From assembly GCA_016713525.1 (NCBI GenBank), contig JADJOZ010000020.1, forward strand, positions 20,768 to 84,767: a stretch of DNA of 64,000 nucleotides. Direction: 5' to 3'. This stretch comes from Bacteroidota bacterium (GTDB lineage: Bacteria > Bacteroidota > Bacteroidia > AKYH767-A > OLB10). Numbering within the stretch: position 1 is the first letter of the stretch; the number at the start of each line of letters is the position of its first letter. The translations under genes and the position numbers were made by a program. The notes under the pieces are model-generated. The model made no database searches, was not told the origin of the DNA, and was given only the letters and a program-made list of their open reading frames with translations. Shown piece after piece: positions 1 through 9,812 of the stretch.

Positions 1-77
1 AACTTTGAATAAATAATCTTTAATTTATATTTTTGGCTTTTCAGCTATTTTCATACTTTTTTTTATTCTTTTTCACT

Positions 78-443
78 ATGAATCCCAAAACATTTGCATT
101 AGAAGAACGACTTATTCAGTTTTCTTTAAGCATAATCGATATTGTAGAAAAACTTCCTAAAACTAAAGTTGGGAATTATATTGCAGGACAAATTATACGT
201 TCCGGTCTATCGCCTTCATTCAATTATGGTGAAGCACAAGTCGCTGAATCAAGAACTGATTTCATTCACAAAATGAAAATTGCTCTCAAAGAACTGAAAG
301 AAACTCTGGTTACTCTTAAAATTGTCCAAAGAAAACCACTTCTTTCCGATAGTAATTTGATCGATTCCCTTATCACTGAATGTGGTGAACTTATTGCCAT
401 TTTTGTAAAGAGCATAGAAACGGCGAAGAAGAATCAAAATTAG
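78..443 (+). CDS. Four-helix bundle protein (S23-like)
   Basis: A protein of 121 residues of the short all-helical family often annotated as 'four helix bundle protein' or 23S rRNA-intervening-sequence protein. The family's function is unknown. Visible family traits are the early LEERLIQFSLSIIDIVEKLP helix, the conserved segment around IIRSGLSPSFNYGEAQVAES, and the helix with HKMKIALKELKET. An upstream TTG at 33 would add a Phe-rich stretch unlike the family, so I chose the ATG at 78. It stands alone ahead of a repeat field. A second, divergent member is at 20297-20683. Confidence 0.85.
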   Translation: MNPKTFALEERLIQFSLSIIDIVEKLPKTKVGNYIAGQIIRSGLSPSFNYGEAQVAESRTDFIHKMKIALKELKETLVTLKIVQRKPLLSDSNLIDSLITECGELIAIFVKSIETAKKNQN

Positions 444-452
444 AGTCCTACC

Positions 453-1506
453 TATATTTGTTATTCAATATTTGAAACTACTATAGAACACCAAATTAAT
501 GTTCTTATGTCTGAACTATAATTCTGCCTTCCCTCATGCCTCTTTTATTGAATATTGATTAACAAGAAGTGAGAATTGAATAATGATTCATTTCCTTATT
601 CAATTTGAAATATTCAATAATTGTTATTCAATATTTGAAATTGCTATAGTATACAAATTATTATTTCTGCCGCTGAACATAATTCTGCCAGTATAAATGA
701 TCCTTTATTGAATATTGATTAACAAGAAGTGAGAATTGAATAAGGACACTTTTCTCCATTTACTTATTCAATTTGTAATATTCAATATTTGATATTCAAT
801 ATTTTGAAACTGCTATAGTACTCAAATTATTATTTCTGCCGCTGAACCATAATTCTGCCAGTATAAATAATCCTTTATTGAATATTGATTAACAAGAAGT
901 GAGAATTGAATAAGGATACATCTACTTATTCAATTTGAAATATTCAATATTTGCTATTCAATATTTTGAAGCTGTTATAGTACCCAAATTATTATTTCTG
1001 CAGCTGAACCATAATTCTGCCAGTATAAATGATCCTTTATTGAATATTGACTAACAAGAAGTGAAAATTGAATAAGGACATTGAGTAACAAAAAATTCTT
1101 AATTCTTAATTCTTAATTCTTAATCCTTAATCCTTTTGAATATTGACTAACAAGAAGTGAGAATTGAATAAGGACATTGAGGAACAAAAAATTCTTAATC
1201 CTTAATCCTTAATCCTTTTGAATATTGATTAACAAGAAGTGAGAATTGAATAAGGATACATCTACTTATTCAATTTGTAATATTCAATATTTGTTATTCA
1301 ATATTTTGAAGCTGCTATAGTACCCAAATTATTATTTCTGCAGCTGAACCATAATTCTGCCAGTATAAATGATCCTTTATTGAATATTGACTAACAAGAA
1401 GTGAAAATTGAATAAGGACATTGAGTAACAAAAAATTCTTAATTCTTAATCCTTAATCCTTTTGAATATTGATTAACAAGAAGTGAGAATTGAATAAGGA
1501 TACATC
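453..1506. repeat. Interspersed hairpin repeat field, left part
   Basis: Non-coding DNA built from about eight copies of a core beginning TTGAATATTGATTAACAAGA and ending GAATTGAATAAG. The copies alternate with a partner segment (TTATTCAATTTGAAATATTC, then a stretch reading CTATAGTACCCAAATTATT and AATTCTGCCAGTATAAAT). Core and partner are partly inverted, so a unit can fold: AATTGAATAAG pairs with CTTATTCAATT over 11 bases. Short arrays of the heptamer TTAATCC/TTAATTC lie between units (about 1091-1136, 1190-1219, 1437-1461). No reading frame of note is present. Confidence 0.85.
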
Positions 1507-1599
1507 GTATCCATCCGACGAACTACATCTTGATTTAAGTTGAGCCATGTTCTTTCTTTTGCCCGTTAAAGATAATAAAAATCTTCACATGGAAGCAAG

Positions 1600-1917
1600 T
1601 TGAAAACACTAAAGAGGATTTCACAGCAGGAGCGCCAGGCGCACCTCAATAACTGGAAGATAAGCGGGAAAAGTAAGAAGGAGTATTGCCTTGAACAGGG
1701 CATTAATTATTATACTTTCATGAGCTGGCTGACTCTAAAAAAGAAGAACAAGGTGGTTCGTTCAAAACCGGCCCCAACGGTTAAAGGTTTTTCAGAAGTA
1801 ACCTTGCCAATCAAATCAGCCGGAAGTCCTTTCGCCCGTATTTCCTATGGAAAAACAGCTGTTGAAATACTTCACCCGGTGAGTCCTGATTTTATCAGGC
1901 AATTATTGAATTCATGA
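1600..1917 (+). CDS. tnpA: IS66 accessory protein TnpA
   Basis: First gene of the IS66 element, about 105 residues. The N-terminal part (RQAHLNNWKISGKSKKEYC followed by INYYTFMSWL) is the helix-turn-helix typical of IS66 TnpA, which accompanies the transposase. The reading frame opens at a TTG. An ATG at 1589 lies 11 bases upstream in another frame and would join it after a single-base indel, so the true start may be there. The stop almost abuts the start of tnpB (ATG at 1915). Confidence 0.8.
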   Translation: MKTLKRISQQERQAHLNNWKISGKSKKEYCLEQGINYYTFMSWLTLKKKNKVVRSKPAPTVKGFSEVTLPIKSAGSPFARISYGKTAVEILHPVSPDFIRQLLNS

Positions 1918-2308
1918 TTTTATCGTTCAGTGACCGGTACCGGTATTTTGTTTATGGCAGGTTGCGATATGCGTAAAGGATACGATTGTCTTAACGGTTT
2001 GGTACGTAATGAATTTAAGAAGGATCCTCTTTTGGGTGATGTTTTTATTTTCTTGTCTCGCCGGAATAAAATAAAATTGTTTCATTGGCAAGGCGATGGT
2101 TTTTGCATTTTTTCCAAGCGATTGGAGAAAGGGACTTTTGAAATTCCCAAAGCAGAGTTCATCCCAAAATGCCATGGAAATATCTCCACATCAACTTCAA
2201 TTTATTCTTGAAGGAATTGTACTTTCTTCTGTTAAAAAAAGAGTGCGTTATAAGCATCATTTTGTTGATAAAAAGTCAGTGGTAGCAGGTGTTTCAGGAG
2301 TTGTTTGA
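1915..2308 (+). pseudogene. tnpB: IS66 TnpB, frameshifted
   Basis: The second IS66 gene (IS66 Orf2 family). The start ATGATTTTATCG at 1915 gives MILSFSDRYRYFVYG and then shifts frame. The signature CDMRKGYDCLNGLV follows in the next frame, then FIFLSRRNKIKLFHWQGDG, and a second shift near 2165 leads to the C-terminal segment ending at the TGA at 2306-2308. The full product of about 130 residues can be reconstructed only with two frame changes. The stop overlaps the tnpC start as TGATG. Confidence 0.8.
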
Positions 2309-3776
2309 TGTATCTTTGCTGTGTGAGTAATGCATACGAAAATATGTCACGTGAAGAGCTGGTTACCCAAAACCAACAGCTTCATTTTTCAGTAGCGCAA
2401 CTTCGTGCCGAACTCAACCAAATCAAACGATTAATTTATGGCAGCAAATCCGAAAGGTTTGTTCCTCAAATTCTAGTTCACAAATTTCGTTGGAATTGGA
2501 AGTTGAAAGCCCTACAGTAATTGTTCCTCCTGCGATCACAACGGTTTCCTATCAAAAAAAAGGAAGCTACAACACCTGTGTTACATCCGGGAAGGAGACC
2601 TTTTCCTTCTCATCTGCCAAGAGTTGAAGTAGCTATTGAACCACTTGAGTCTGTTACCGGACTCAAAGCGATCGGTAAAGAAATTACTGAGCAATTGGAA
2701 TATGAACCTGGAAGACTATTTGTAAAACAATACGTACGAGTGAAATATGCCAAAGCTAATGGTGAGGGAATCATTATTGGAAATTTGCCAAGTATGCCTA
2801 TTGAAAAAGGCATACCAGGTCCCGGACTTCTTGCAAATATTTTTATTGAAAAGTATGTGGATCATCTTCCGCTATACCGGCAAATAGAACGTTATAAGAG
2901 AGAAGGTGTTGACATCACTTCATCGAGCATCTCTGACTGGGTCAGTGCCGGTTGTAATTGGATTAGACCGGCATTTGATTGTATGCAAACAAAAATATTA
3001 AACTGCGACTACCTTCAAGTCGATGAAACACCCATAAAGGTACTTGACCGAAGTAAAAGGTGAAAGTCATCAGGGTTATTACTGGGTGTACCGAGATCCA
3101 ATAAATAAGCTGGTGCTTTTTGATTATCGAAAAGGCAGAGGAAGGAAGGGCCGCAAGAGTTATTGAAAAATTTTAAGGGCTATTTACAAACCGATGGGTA
3201 TGGTGTGTATGATGCTTTTGATGGGAAAGAAATAAAATTGTTGCATTGCATTGCGCACGCTCGAAGGTATTTTGATCAGGCCGTTGAAAACGACAAAGTT
3301 CGGGCTGAATATGTATTGCATGAAATTCAAAAACTTTATGCGATTGAGCGTAAAGCGAAAGAAAATATGCTTACACACAAAGAGCGACTCGCAATTAGAC
3401 AAGAGCTTAGCGTGCCTATCTTAAGTGAGATGCATCAATGGCTAAAATCAACATTACACAAGTGCCGCCACAAAGCCTGATTGGAAAAGCATTGGCTTAT
3501 TCTTTATCAAGGTGGGAAAAATTAATGCTGTACTGTACAGATGGTCGGCTGGAAATAGATAATAATCTGGTAGAAAATGCCATTCGTCCTGTTGCTATCG
3601 GAAGAAAAATTACCTCTTTGCCGGTTCTCATGATGCGGCTCAGCGCCTGCCATGATTTATTCTATGCTCGGCACCTGTAAAATGCGAGGCGCAGAACCTT
3701 TTTTCCTGGCTAAAAAACTTTTTTTGAAGTTATCCCCGATTATAAGGCTAACAAGATGGAAGAATTGCTCCCTTGA
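2308..3776 (+). pseudogene. tnpC: IS66 transposase TnpC, multiply frameshifted
   Basis: The DDE transposase of IS66. Successive fragments in different frames show the N-terminal leucine-rich helix and LIYGSKSERF (about 2344-2465), the core with LPLYRQIERYKREGVDIT and YLQVDETPIKVLD carrying the first catalytic Asp (2521-3050), LQTDGYGVYDAF and HARRYFDQA (3163-3480), and the DGRLEIDNNLVENAIRP segment with the catalytic Glu (3540-3600). It ends near EELLP at 3776. At least six indels, several in A or T runs, break the frame. No functional transposase can be read as it stands. Confidence 0.88.
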
Positions 3777-3871
3777 AAATTTACTGCTTTCATTCTTTTT
3801 ATATACCTTTCCACCAAGGTTACTAAGAAATCATTATGTCTTTATCAATATGTAGTTGGTCGGATGGATAC

Positions 3872-4195
3872 GATACATCTACTTATTCAATTTGTAATAT
3901 TCAATATTTGTTATTCAATATTTTGAAGCTGCTATAGTACACCAATTATTGATCCTGCCAATGATCTATAATTCTGCCAGTATAAATGATCCTTTATTGA
4001 ATATTGACTAACAAGAAGTGAGAATTGAATAAGGACATTTAGTAACAAAAAATTCTTAATCCTTAATCCTTAATCCTTAATCCTTAATCCTATTGAATAT
4101 TGATTAACAAGAAGTGAGAATTGAATAATGATTCATTTCCTTATTCAATTTGAAATATTCAATACTTGTTATTCAATATTTTGAAACTGTTATAG
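3872..4195. repeat. Interspersed hairpin repeat field, right part
   Basis: Continuation of the repeat field beyond the IS66 element. It starts with the second copy of the target duplication and the partner arm CTTATTCAATT (3882-3892), then the CTATAGTACACCAATTATT segment, two core copies (about 3990-4029 and 4093-4128) and a TTAATCC heptamer array (about 4049-4093). It ends just past the 3' end of the dnaE gene. No coding sequence is seen. Confidence 0.85.
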
Positions 4196-4226
4196 CATGA
4201 AAATTATAAAATTAACTGCAAAGCAC

Positions 4227-7163
4227 TCAATATCGCGGATCGCTCACTGTCTCCAGTCTCGCCAGTTTTTCCACTTCCAGACTAGGAAAGCCGAATTCTT
4301 CGACGACTTTACCCAGAATCAGATACACGCCACGACCCTTGAAAGGATAGCGATTAAGACTATCGGCGAAATGAACAGTATCGAAAAAGTTTCCTTCATC
4401 ATCGAGAAAAGTTCCTAAGTTCATCATATCGTGGCGAACAGTCGTGACATACTTGATGGTAACAAGATTGCCTACCATGCGGACTTTTTTGCCTATGTGA
4501 TGAACCAGTTCTTTTGCTTTTATCTCGCCCCGGAAAGTGGTCTTCAGCAGATCGAATCCGGAAAGTGTAACCGGAAAGCCCAGTAATTCCATTTCATCAA
4601 ATGCATCTTCAACTGTTTGATGAACCAGAACAGGCAGCTCAAAATGTTTGGTGGGAGTAGCGAACAATTGCTGCATGGATGCCGGAGGAGTGCTTTTACC
4701 GAGGAGCATATGCGCATCCCACAGCAACTGCTTTTTATCGATTCCCGTAAACCGGAAAGCATCGAGGCGAATCAGTAAGATGAGTTGCTCAATAGTAATG
4801 CGGGTGCGGTTCACAAAGTCCTCGAGATTTACAAAATCACCATTATCGAGTCGCTCCATTGGAATACTCTGTGCGAAAGAAGTTTCAAAATTCTGAATCA
4901 GATTGAAGCCCAAATAAACATCGGTTCCATAGATGATTGTATTGAATTCGCTCTTATTCACGCAGGGCAAATGAATGGCAGCGCCCCATTTGCGTGCTTC
5001 GTTCACATAAACCCAGGTACTGTAAAAGCCTCCGAAATTATTGATTACAGCCACGTGAAATTCGTGCGGGAAATAGGTTTTTAAATAAAGACTCTGATAA
5101 CTTTCCACAGCATACGAAGCCGAGTGCGCCTTCGAAAACGAATAACCGGCAAACGATTCAATCTGCCGCCACACCTCTTTGGTGAGATCATCGGCATAGC
5201 CCTTTGCCTTGCAGTTTTCAAAAAACTTATCTACAATCAGCTGCATCTCTTTTTTACTGCGCGATTTTCCGCTCATGGCACGACGTAATACATCGGCATC
5301 AGCCAGATCGAGACCGGCAAAATGGTGGCAGACTTTAATCACATCTTCCTGATATACCATCACACCATAGGTCTCTTCCAGTTGCTCCTTCATAACGGGA
5401 TGGAGATATGAAAATCCACCGGGATTATGAAACCGCTGGATATATTCCTTCATCATACCACTTTTAGCTACACCAGGCCGTATGATGGAACTGGCCGCTA
5501 CGAGACTCACATATTCCGAGCAGTGCAACTTCTTTAGCAAACCACGCATCGCAGGACTCTCAATATAAAAACAACCGATTGTATCACCCGATTTCAATTG
5601 CTCTTTCACCATCTCATCTCGCTTGAACATGGGCACATCGTGCACATCCACTTTGATGCGGCGGTTTCGCAATACCAGATCGGAAGCATCTTTTATGTGA
5701 CCAATTCCCCGCTGACTTAGAATATCGAGCTTTTCGAATCCTATAGCCTCTGCCACATACATATCCCATTGGGTAGTCGGATATCCTTTCGGAGGAAGAT
5801 CGAGCGCCGTATAGCATGTAATGGGCTCTTCCGAGATCAGAATACCTCCGGCATGAATAGTTCGCAGGTTTGGAAACTCACTCAGCATTTTTCCATAATG
5901 AAAAAGTGGTTTTGTAATGCTATCGAGTTCCATCGTTGTTTTACGCGATTCCACCAGCGCATCAATCTCTGCTTTTGGCAGGCCGTATACTTTTCCCATC
6001 TCCCGAATAATCGATTTTCCTTTGAACGTAGACATCGCGCCAAGCAGAGCAGTATGTTCGCGACCGTAGCGTTTGAAAATATATTCGGTCACATCGTCGC
6101 GTTCTTTCCAGGAATAGTCGATGTCGAAATCGGGAGGCGACTTGCGTTTGGGATTGAGGAATCGCTCGAAATAAAGATCGAGTTCAATGGGATCCACATC
6201 GGTGATACGCAGACAATAGGCGACAATACTGTTGGCGCCACTCCCCCGTCCTACGTGATAAAATCCCCGCGACATACTATAGCGGATGATATCCCAGGTA
6301 ATCAGAAAGTAGGATGAAAAACCGAGGTTATCGATTACTTCGAGTTCATGTTTGATGCGACGAATGGCCTCCTTATTATTTTTCCCATAGCGGTAAAGGA
6401 GTCCATCATGAGCCAGCTTCTCGAGCAGCAAGCGGTCATCGTAGCCACTGCCTGTAAACGTTTTTTTATTTTTGATGGTTTTAAAATCGAAGCTGAAAGC
6501 ACAATCATCCAAAAGTGCTTTGGTATTTCGCACCACTTGCGGCAAGGCTTCATAACACTTTATCAGTTCGCTTTCGCGGATGAAGGATTCAGAAGCATGA
6601 GCAAGCATTTCGGGCTCAAGTTGTGAAAGCAGGATATTGTTATCGATAGCACGAAGGTGCCGGTGTAATTCATAGCCTTCGTCGTTCATAAAAGTAACGG
6701 GTTGCAGCATGACGCCATTCTCGATTATATGATTGCTTTTCGCCGATGCACGCAGCTTATTGATATCACGAATGGCAATACCGGCAAATTCATTATCGTG
6801 GAGCTTGCCTGCCGGGAAGCGCAATAACGGATAAATCACATAGCACTGCTTTAAAAGCGGCGCGCGATCGGGATAAGGTTCACTGCTGTAATTATGCTGC
6901 GTGATAAACTCATTGATCTCTTTGAACCCGGCATTATTTCGTGCCACCAGCGTAAACAAATGATCGTTACCATTTCTGATCTCAGCACCGGCAACAGGCT
7001 TTATACCGGCCTTCTCACAAGCCTCCGTAAAATCGGGAATACCGGTAGTGTTGTTGATGTCGGTTAATACCAAAGACTCCATCCCTGCTTCATGAGCAGT
7101 TGTTACAAGCGACTCAATGGAGAGTGTCCCGTAACGTAATGAGTAATTTGAATAAGCGAACAC
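4227..7163 (-). CDS. dnaE2: DNA polymerase III alpha subunit, DnaE2-like
   Basis: A C-family DNA polymerase of 978 residues, shorter than replicative DnaE (about 1150). In order: a PHP-type N-terminal domain (1-90), the palm with GRGSGANS (305-312) and the catalytic PDFDID (344-349), the fingers, a helix-hairpin region, and a C-terminal OB fold (MVGNLVTIKYVTT). The tau-binding C-terminus of replicative DnaE is absent, as in error-prone DnaE2/ImuC. The N-terminus reads YSNYSLRYG where active PHP domains have an HxH metal motif. Such enzymes work with a Y-family polymerase in damage-induced mutagenesis; the likely partner is the dinB at 14106-15244. Transcription is leftward from a separate region carrying an operator-like sequence. 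Confidence 0.9.
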   Translation of the reverse strand: MFAYSNYSLRYGTLSIESLVTTAHEAGMESLVLTDINNTTGIPDFTEACEKAGIKPVAGAEIRNGNDHLFTLVARNNAGFKEINEFITQHNYSSEPYPDRAPLLKQCYVIYPLLRFPAGKLHDNEFAGIAIRDINKLRASAKSNHIIENGVMLQPVTFMNDEGYELHRHLRAIDNNILLSQLEPEMLAHASESFIRESELIKCYEALPQVVRNTKALLDDCAFSFDFKTIKNKKTFTGSGYDDRLLLEKLAHDGLLYRYGKNNKEAIRRIKHELEVIDNLGFSSYFLITWDIIRYSMSRGFYHVGRGSGANSIVAYCLRITDVDPIELDLYFERFLNPKRKSPPDFDIDYSWKERDDVTEYIFKRYGREHTALLGAMSTFKGKSIIREMGKVYGLPKAEIDALVESRKTTMELDSITKPLFHYGKMLSEFPNLRTIHAGGILISEEPITCYTALDLPPKGYPTTQWDMYVAEAIGFEKLDILSQRGIGHIKDASDLVLRNRRIKVDVHDVPMFKRDEMVKEQLKSGDTIGCFYIESPAMRGLLKKLHCSEYVSLVAASSIIRPGVAKSGMMKEYIQRFHNPGGFSYLHPVMKEQLEETYGVMVYQEDVIKVCHHFAGLDLADADVLRRAMSGKSRSKKEMQLIVDKFFENCKAKGYADDLTKEVWRQIESFAGYSFSKAHSASYAVESYQSLYLKTYFPHEFHVAVINNFGGFYSTWVYVNEARKWGAAIHLPCVNKSEFNTIIYGTDVYLGFNLIQNFETSFAQSIPMERLDNGDFVNLEDFVNRTRITIEQLILLIRLDAFRFTGIDKKQLLWDAHMLLGKSTPPASMQQLFATPTKHFELPVLVHQTVEDAFDEMELLGFPVTLSGFDLLKTTFRGEIKAKELVHHIGKKVRMVGNLVTIKYVTTVRHDMMNLGTFLDDEGNFFDTVHFADSLNRYPFKGRGVYLILGKVVEEFGFPSLEVEKLARLETVSDPRY

Positions 7164-7484
7164 TTAATAAATTATAGATGACTCCGTATACCTTCGTGCT
7201 CCTCTTCTACTATAGCCATTGAGGTACAGAGAGCTGTGTAGAACAGAATAGTAATGATTGTATTGCAATCATTTTAATGTTTACAATATACTCATTATTT
7301 CAAAGGAGAGGGTTGCAGCAATCAAAAAAATAGAAGTTATTACATATATGGAAAATAGAATACTTTAAGACTAAATATGAAATCTAAAAAGTTCGGGAAA
7401 ATGCAAGTCAAGTGTCAAGATGTTGATAAGAAAATAACTACAGTTTCTCTAAATTTTTCACTGTCCTGTCATTTTCATTTTTAA
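7164..7484. other. Intergenic region upstream of dnaE2
   Basis: 321 bases without a gene between the dnaE2 start and the 3' end of the T9SS gene on the same strand. The only structure I see is the operator-like block at 7262-7301. The rest is AT-rich without a convincing promoter or terminator. Confidence 0.6.
7262..7301 (+). promoter_or_regulatory. Operator-like block upstream of dnaE2
   Basis: Two direct half-sites, ATTGCAAT at 7262-7269 and TTTACAAT at 7280-7287, have starts 18 bases apart and are followed by AATATACTCATTATTTC (7285-7301). The same arrangement (ATTACAAT twice at the same spacing, then AATATAATCATTATATT) lies in front of the S24 repressor gene at 15531-15570. The site is about 100-140 bases upstream of the dnaE2 start. 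I infer that one regulator binds both. Confidence 0.6.
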
Positions 7485-8420
7485 CTATAATTTTGAAAAC
7501 AACTTATAATAGGAATGATTTTCTCTATCATAAATTCTAACAAAATATAGACCAGGATCAAGAGTTGAAACACTTATTCTTTGATATGAATTTAGAATGT
7601 TTTCAATTACAACTTTACCAGAAACATCAATTATCTGAATATACTTAAAATTCCATACACCACTAAATTCGATTTCAAATGACTCTGAAGCTGGATTAGG
7701 ATAGATTTTAAAAACAATTGGATTTACTTCCATATAACCTGTTACATCACAACTTGTAGCTATAGAGTCTGTATAGATCAACGTGCCATCTTGCTTTAAG
7801 GCCCATAACGAACCACCTCTTTCAAAATAGGGCATTAATGTCCAATTAAGTCCATTTGTACTTCCAATGCCTTCTATAATAGAAACATATTCAAAATGTG
7901 TTGGCATCTGCCACAAGTTCGTATCAACCACACTTACAAAAAATTGCTTTCTATAGTTTCCTGCTATCAGTATAGAATCAATTCTCGTTATCATGGTGTA
8001 ATTACTAGGGGTCAAAATATTAGAAGGCAAAGTATCACCAACCATAAAGTTAAAATTGTATAAATAGTTTTCAGTAGGGCTAGTTGGAGGTACGTAATAT
8101 AGAATTTTATTAACTTCTCTAATACAACCTACATACTGATGAAAATATGTAGAAGACCCAGAATTAAAGGGGATAGGATAATCTTCCCATTCAAATACAC
8201 CATTCTCCTCTAATTTATGATATAATTCTCCATTAATCAACGTATCATTTGTAATAAATTGCTGATAAGTCCACCTGTGAACTTGATCATTAGGAGGATT
8301 AAAAAAGAGTTGCGACCTTTGTCCACACCATGCAGCATTTGAATCAGGAAAACTAAAATAATTTTGAGAACTTCCTGTAAATGCAATTAAAAGCAATATT
8401 ATTAACAAATATATTTTCAT
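7485..8420 (-). CDS. T9SS-sorted secreted protein, IS-separated 5' end
   Basis: An exported protein of about 311 residues. The signal peptide begins MKIYLLIILLLIAFTGSSQ. The middle has tracts such as TLINGELYHKLEENG and IIEGIGSTNGLNW, and the C-terminal T9SS type A sorting domain has IYPNPASESFEIEF and LDPGLYFVRIYD. A paralogue is at 37781-38698. I chose the ATG at 8418-8420, because the longer frame begins with a TTG inside the IS256 terminal repeat. The IS256 target duplication covers this start codon, so the original leader and promoter now lie about 1.4 kb away and expression is probably lost or altered. Function unknown. Confidence 0.8.
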   Translation of the reverse strand: MKIYLLIILLLIAFTGSSQNYFSFPDSNAAWCGQRSQLFFNPPNDQVHRWTYQQFITNDTLINGELYHKLEENGVFEWEDYPIPFNSGSSTYFHQYVGCIREVNKILYYVPPTSPTENYLYNFNFMVGDTLPSNILTPSNYTMITRIDSILIAGNYRKQFFVSVVDTNLWQMPTHFEYVSIIEGIGSTNGLNWTLMPYFERGGSLWALKQDGTLIYTDSIATSCDVTGYMEVNPIVFKIYPNPASESFEIEFSGVWNFKYIQIIDVSGKVVIENILNSYQRISVSTLDPGLYFVRIYDRENHSYYKLFSKL

Positions 8421-8422
8421 TT

Positions 8423-9812
8423 GAGAGTGTCCCAATTCTAGTTGAAAATTAAGAAGACAATAACTGTTTTCGATTAATTGGTTTCAAATATAATTGAATT
8501 CCTTCATAAATGTCAACAAGTTTTTTTGCGTGTCTAATTTTTTTAAGCCTGGGTTCCAGTTCTAATGCTGCTGCAGCGAGCCATCTACTTCTTTGATTGG
8601 AGTTAACCCATCGGTCTACTCTTCCAAAATGTCTTCTTAAACCGGAATTCAGATTTTCGATACAGTTGGTGGTTGAAAGGCTAATTCTAAGATACTTTAT
8701 TAATCTGGGGTCTTTTTTTACCGTTGCAATTTTATGTAGCGATAGTAATTCTTCAACGCCTTCCAACAACGATTTAGCAGCACTTTCATTTATAATTTTC
8801 ACTTCTTTTGCCAGTTTGCTAAGAAGTGTCATAGCCATTTGATATGTTCCGCTTTCCAAAGCTTCATAATAGCTCTCCTTGAACCATTGATGATGTTTTT
8901 CAGGAAGATAACTGATCACGTTTTTGAATTTGTGCCATACGCAACGTTGAATGATCGCTTGTTTTGGAAATGATTCCGATACTGCTTTGTGAATACCCTT
9001 GCTCCCATCAATTACCACTAAAAATCCGCTACCCACTTTAAATCCACGTTCTTTGATTCGCATTAACATTGCTTTTATGGGCCGGTGATTTTCGGTTGCT
9101 GCATGTACAAAATCCAAAATTACCTTCTCTCCATGGTTTGTTATCCCCAGGGCTATTATCATCATGTCGCCTCCTAATTCAATTCCATCTATCATCATGG
9201 CAATGAACTGGCGGTTAGAAAATTTTCTGGCATTGAATTCTTCAAGTGCTTGCGAGGTTTGTTCAACAAACCTTTTACTGATGGCTGATTTACTCATGCC
9301 AAAAGCTTCGCCGGCCAAATCTATTACTCCTTGATAATTCCGGGTGCTTAACCCTTTTAACATACCCTTCATGATTCTTTCCTCTCCTGCCCGATTATCC
9401 TGCATTGATGTGTATTCAGGTACATTGAATGTACTATCATCTTGGTGGTCAATCAGCCTGGGTACTTTTATTCCGATCTTTTCATCGGCAATACGAACAC
9501 TCCCTTCATTATAGCCCCACCGGCTATATCGACCGCCATGAGGTTTATTCCTATCATATCGAGCTCCTGCCAAACTGTTTTGACATTCCTCCAAAATCTG
9601 ATTGATAATTAATTGACAAACAGAAAGATGGCTTTGCAATAGTTCCATCTTGACTTCGACAGGACTTTCTAATAACCAAGTTAGATTTTCTCGCGTAACT
9701 TTTGTTTCTTTGGGTTTCATAAGAGGGTGGTTTTTGAGTTGTTTAATTGTTCGTAAATCAAATATACTCAATTATCACCTTCTTAATTTTCAACTGAATT
9801 TAGGACACCATC
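8423..9812 (-). mobile_element. IS256-family insertion sequence, apparently intact
   Basis: A 1390-bp element. Both ends share GTGTCC, and then GTTGAAAATTAAGAAG, as imperfect inverted repeats (26 of 30 positions starting from GTGTCC). It is flanked by the 9-bp direct repeat TTTTCATTT at 8414-8422 and 9813-9821, a duplication length normal for IS256. It carries one full-length transposase gene with no frameshift, so it could be mobile. It sits directly upstream of the T9SS gene at 7485-8420. Confidence 0.92.
8449..9720 (-). CDS. IS256 family (Mutator-type) transposase
   Basis: A DDE transposase of 423 residues from the ATG at 9720 (a TTG at 9771 would give 440). The family signatures are all present: YSRWGYNEGSVRIADEKIG, SAISKRFV, the first Asp in AMMIDGIELGG, the second in LVVIDGSKGIHKAV, the IQRCVWHKFKNV segment, and the catalytic Glu in TTNCIENLNSGLRR. 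Length is normal for the family. It is the only gene of the element and the only intact transposase in the window. Confidence 0.93.
   Translation of the reverse strand: MKPKETKVTRENLTWLLESPVEVKMELLQSHLSVCQLIINQILEECQNSLAGARYDRNKPHGGRYSRWGYNEGSVRIADEKIGIKVPRLIDHQDDSTFNVPEYTSMQDNRAGEERIMKGMLKGLSTRNYQGVIDLAGEAFGMSKSAISKRFVEQTSQALEEFNARKFSNRQFIAMMIDGIELGGDMMIIALGITNHGEKVILDFVHAATENHRPIKAMLMRIKERGFKVGSGFLVVIDGSKGIHKAVSESFPKQAIIQRCVWHKFKNVISYLPEKHHQWFKESYYEALESGTYQMAMTLLSKLAKEVKIINESAAKSLLEGVEELLSLHKIATVKKDPRLIKYLRISLSTTNCIENLNSGLRRHFGRVDRWVNSNQRSRWLAAAALELEPRLKKIRHAKKLVDIYEGIQLYLKPINRKQLLSS

Larger units (their letters stand above)
1507..3871 (+). mobile_element. IS66-family insertion sequence, decayed
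   Basis: A 2365-bp element with 21-bp terminal inverted repeats differing at one base: the left end begins GTATCCATCCGAC at 1507 and the right end is its complement ending at 3871. It is flanked by a perfect 8-bp target duplication, GATACATC, at 1499-1506 and 3872-3879. The gene order tnpA, tnpB, tnpC is standard for IS66. tnpB and tnpC carry several frameshifts, so this copy probably cannot move by itself. Joining the flanks restores an uninterrupted copy of the surrounding repeat, so the element arrived after the repeat field formed. Confidence 0.93.

Noticed and set aside
2305..3855. Five separate small genes
   Set aside because: The pieces align in order to one IS66 TnpC transposase and are joined by single-base shifts.
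4197..7163. Several rightward open frames inside dnaE2 (for example 4648-4896, 5769-6317)
   Set aside because: They oppose a full-length polymerase gene with all catalytic motifs and show no family features.
9721..9771. TTG start giving a 440-residue IS256 transposase
   Set aside because: An ATG 17 codons downstream gives the usual family N-terminus and length; the TTG remains possible.
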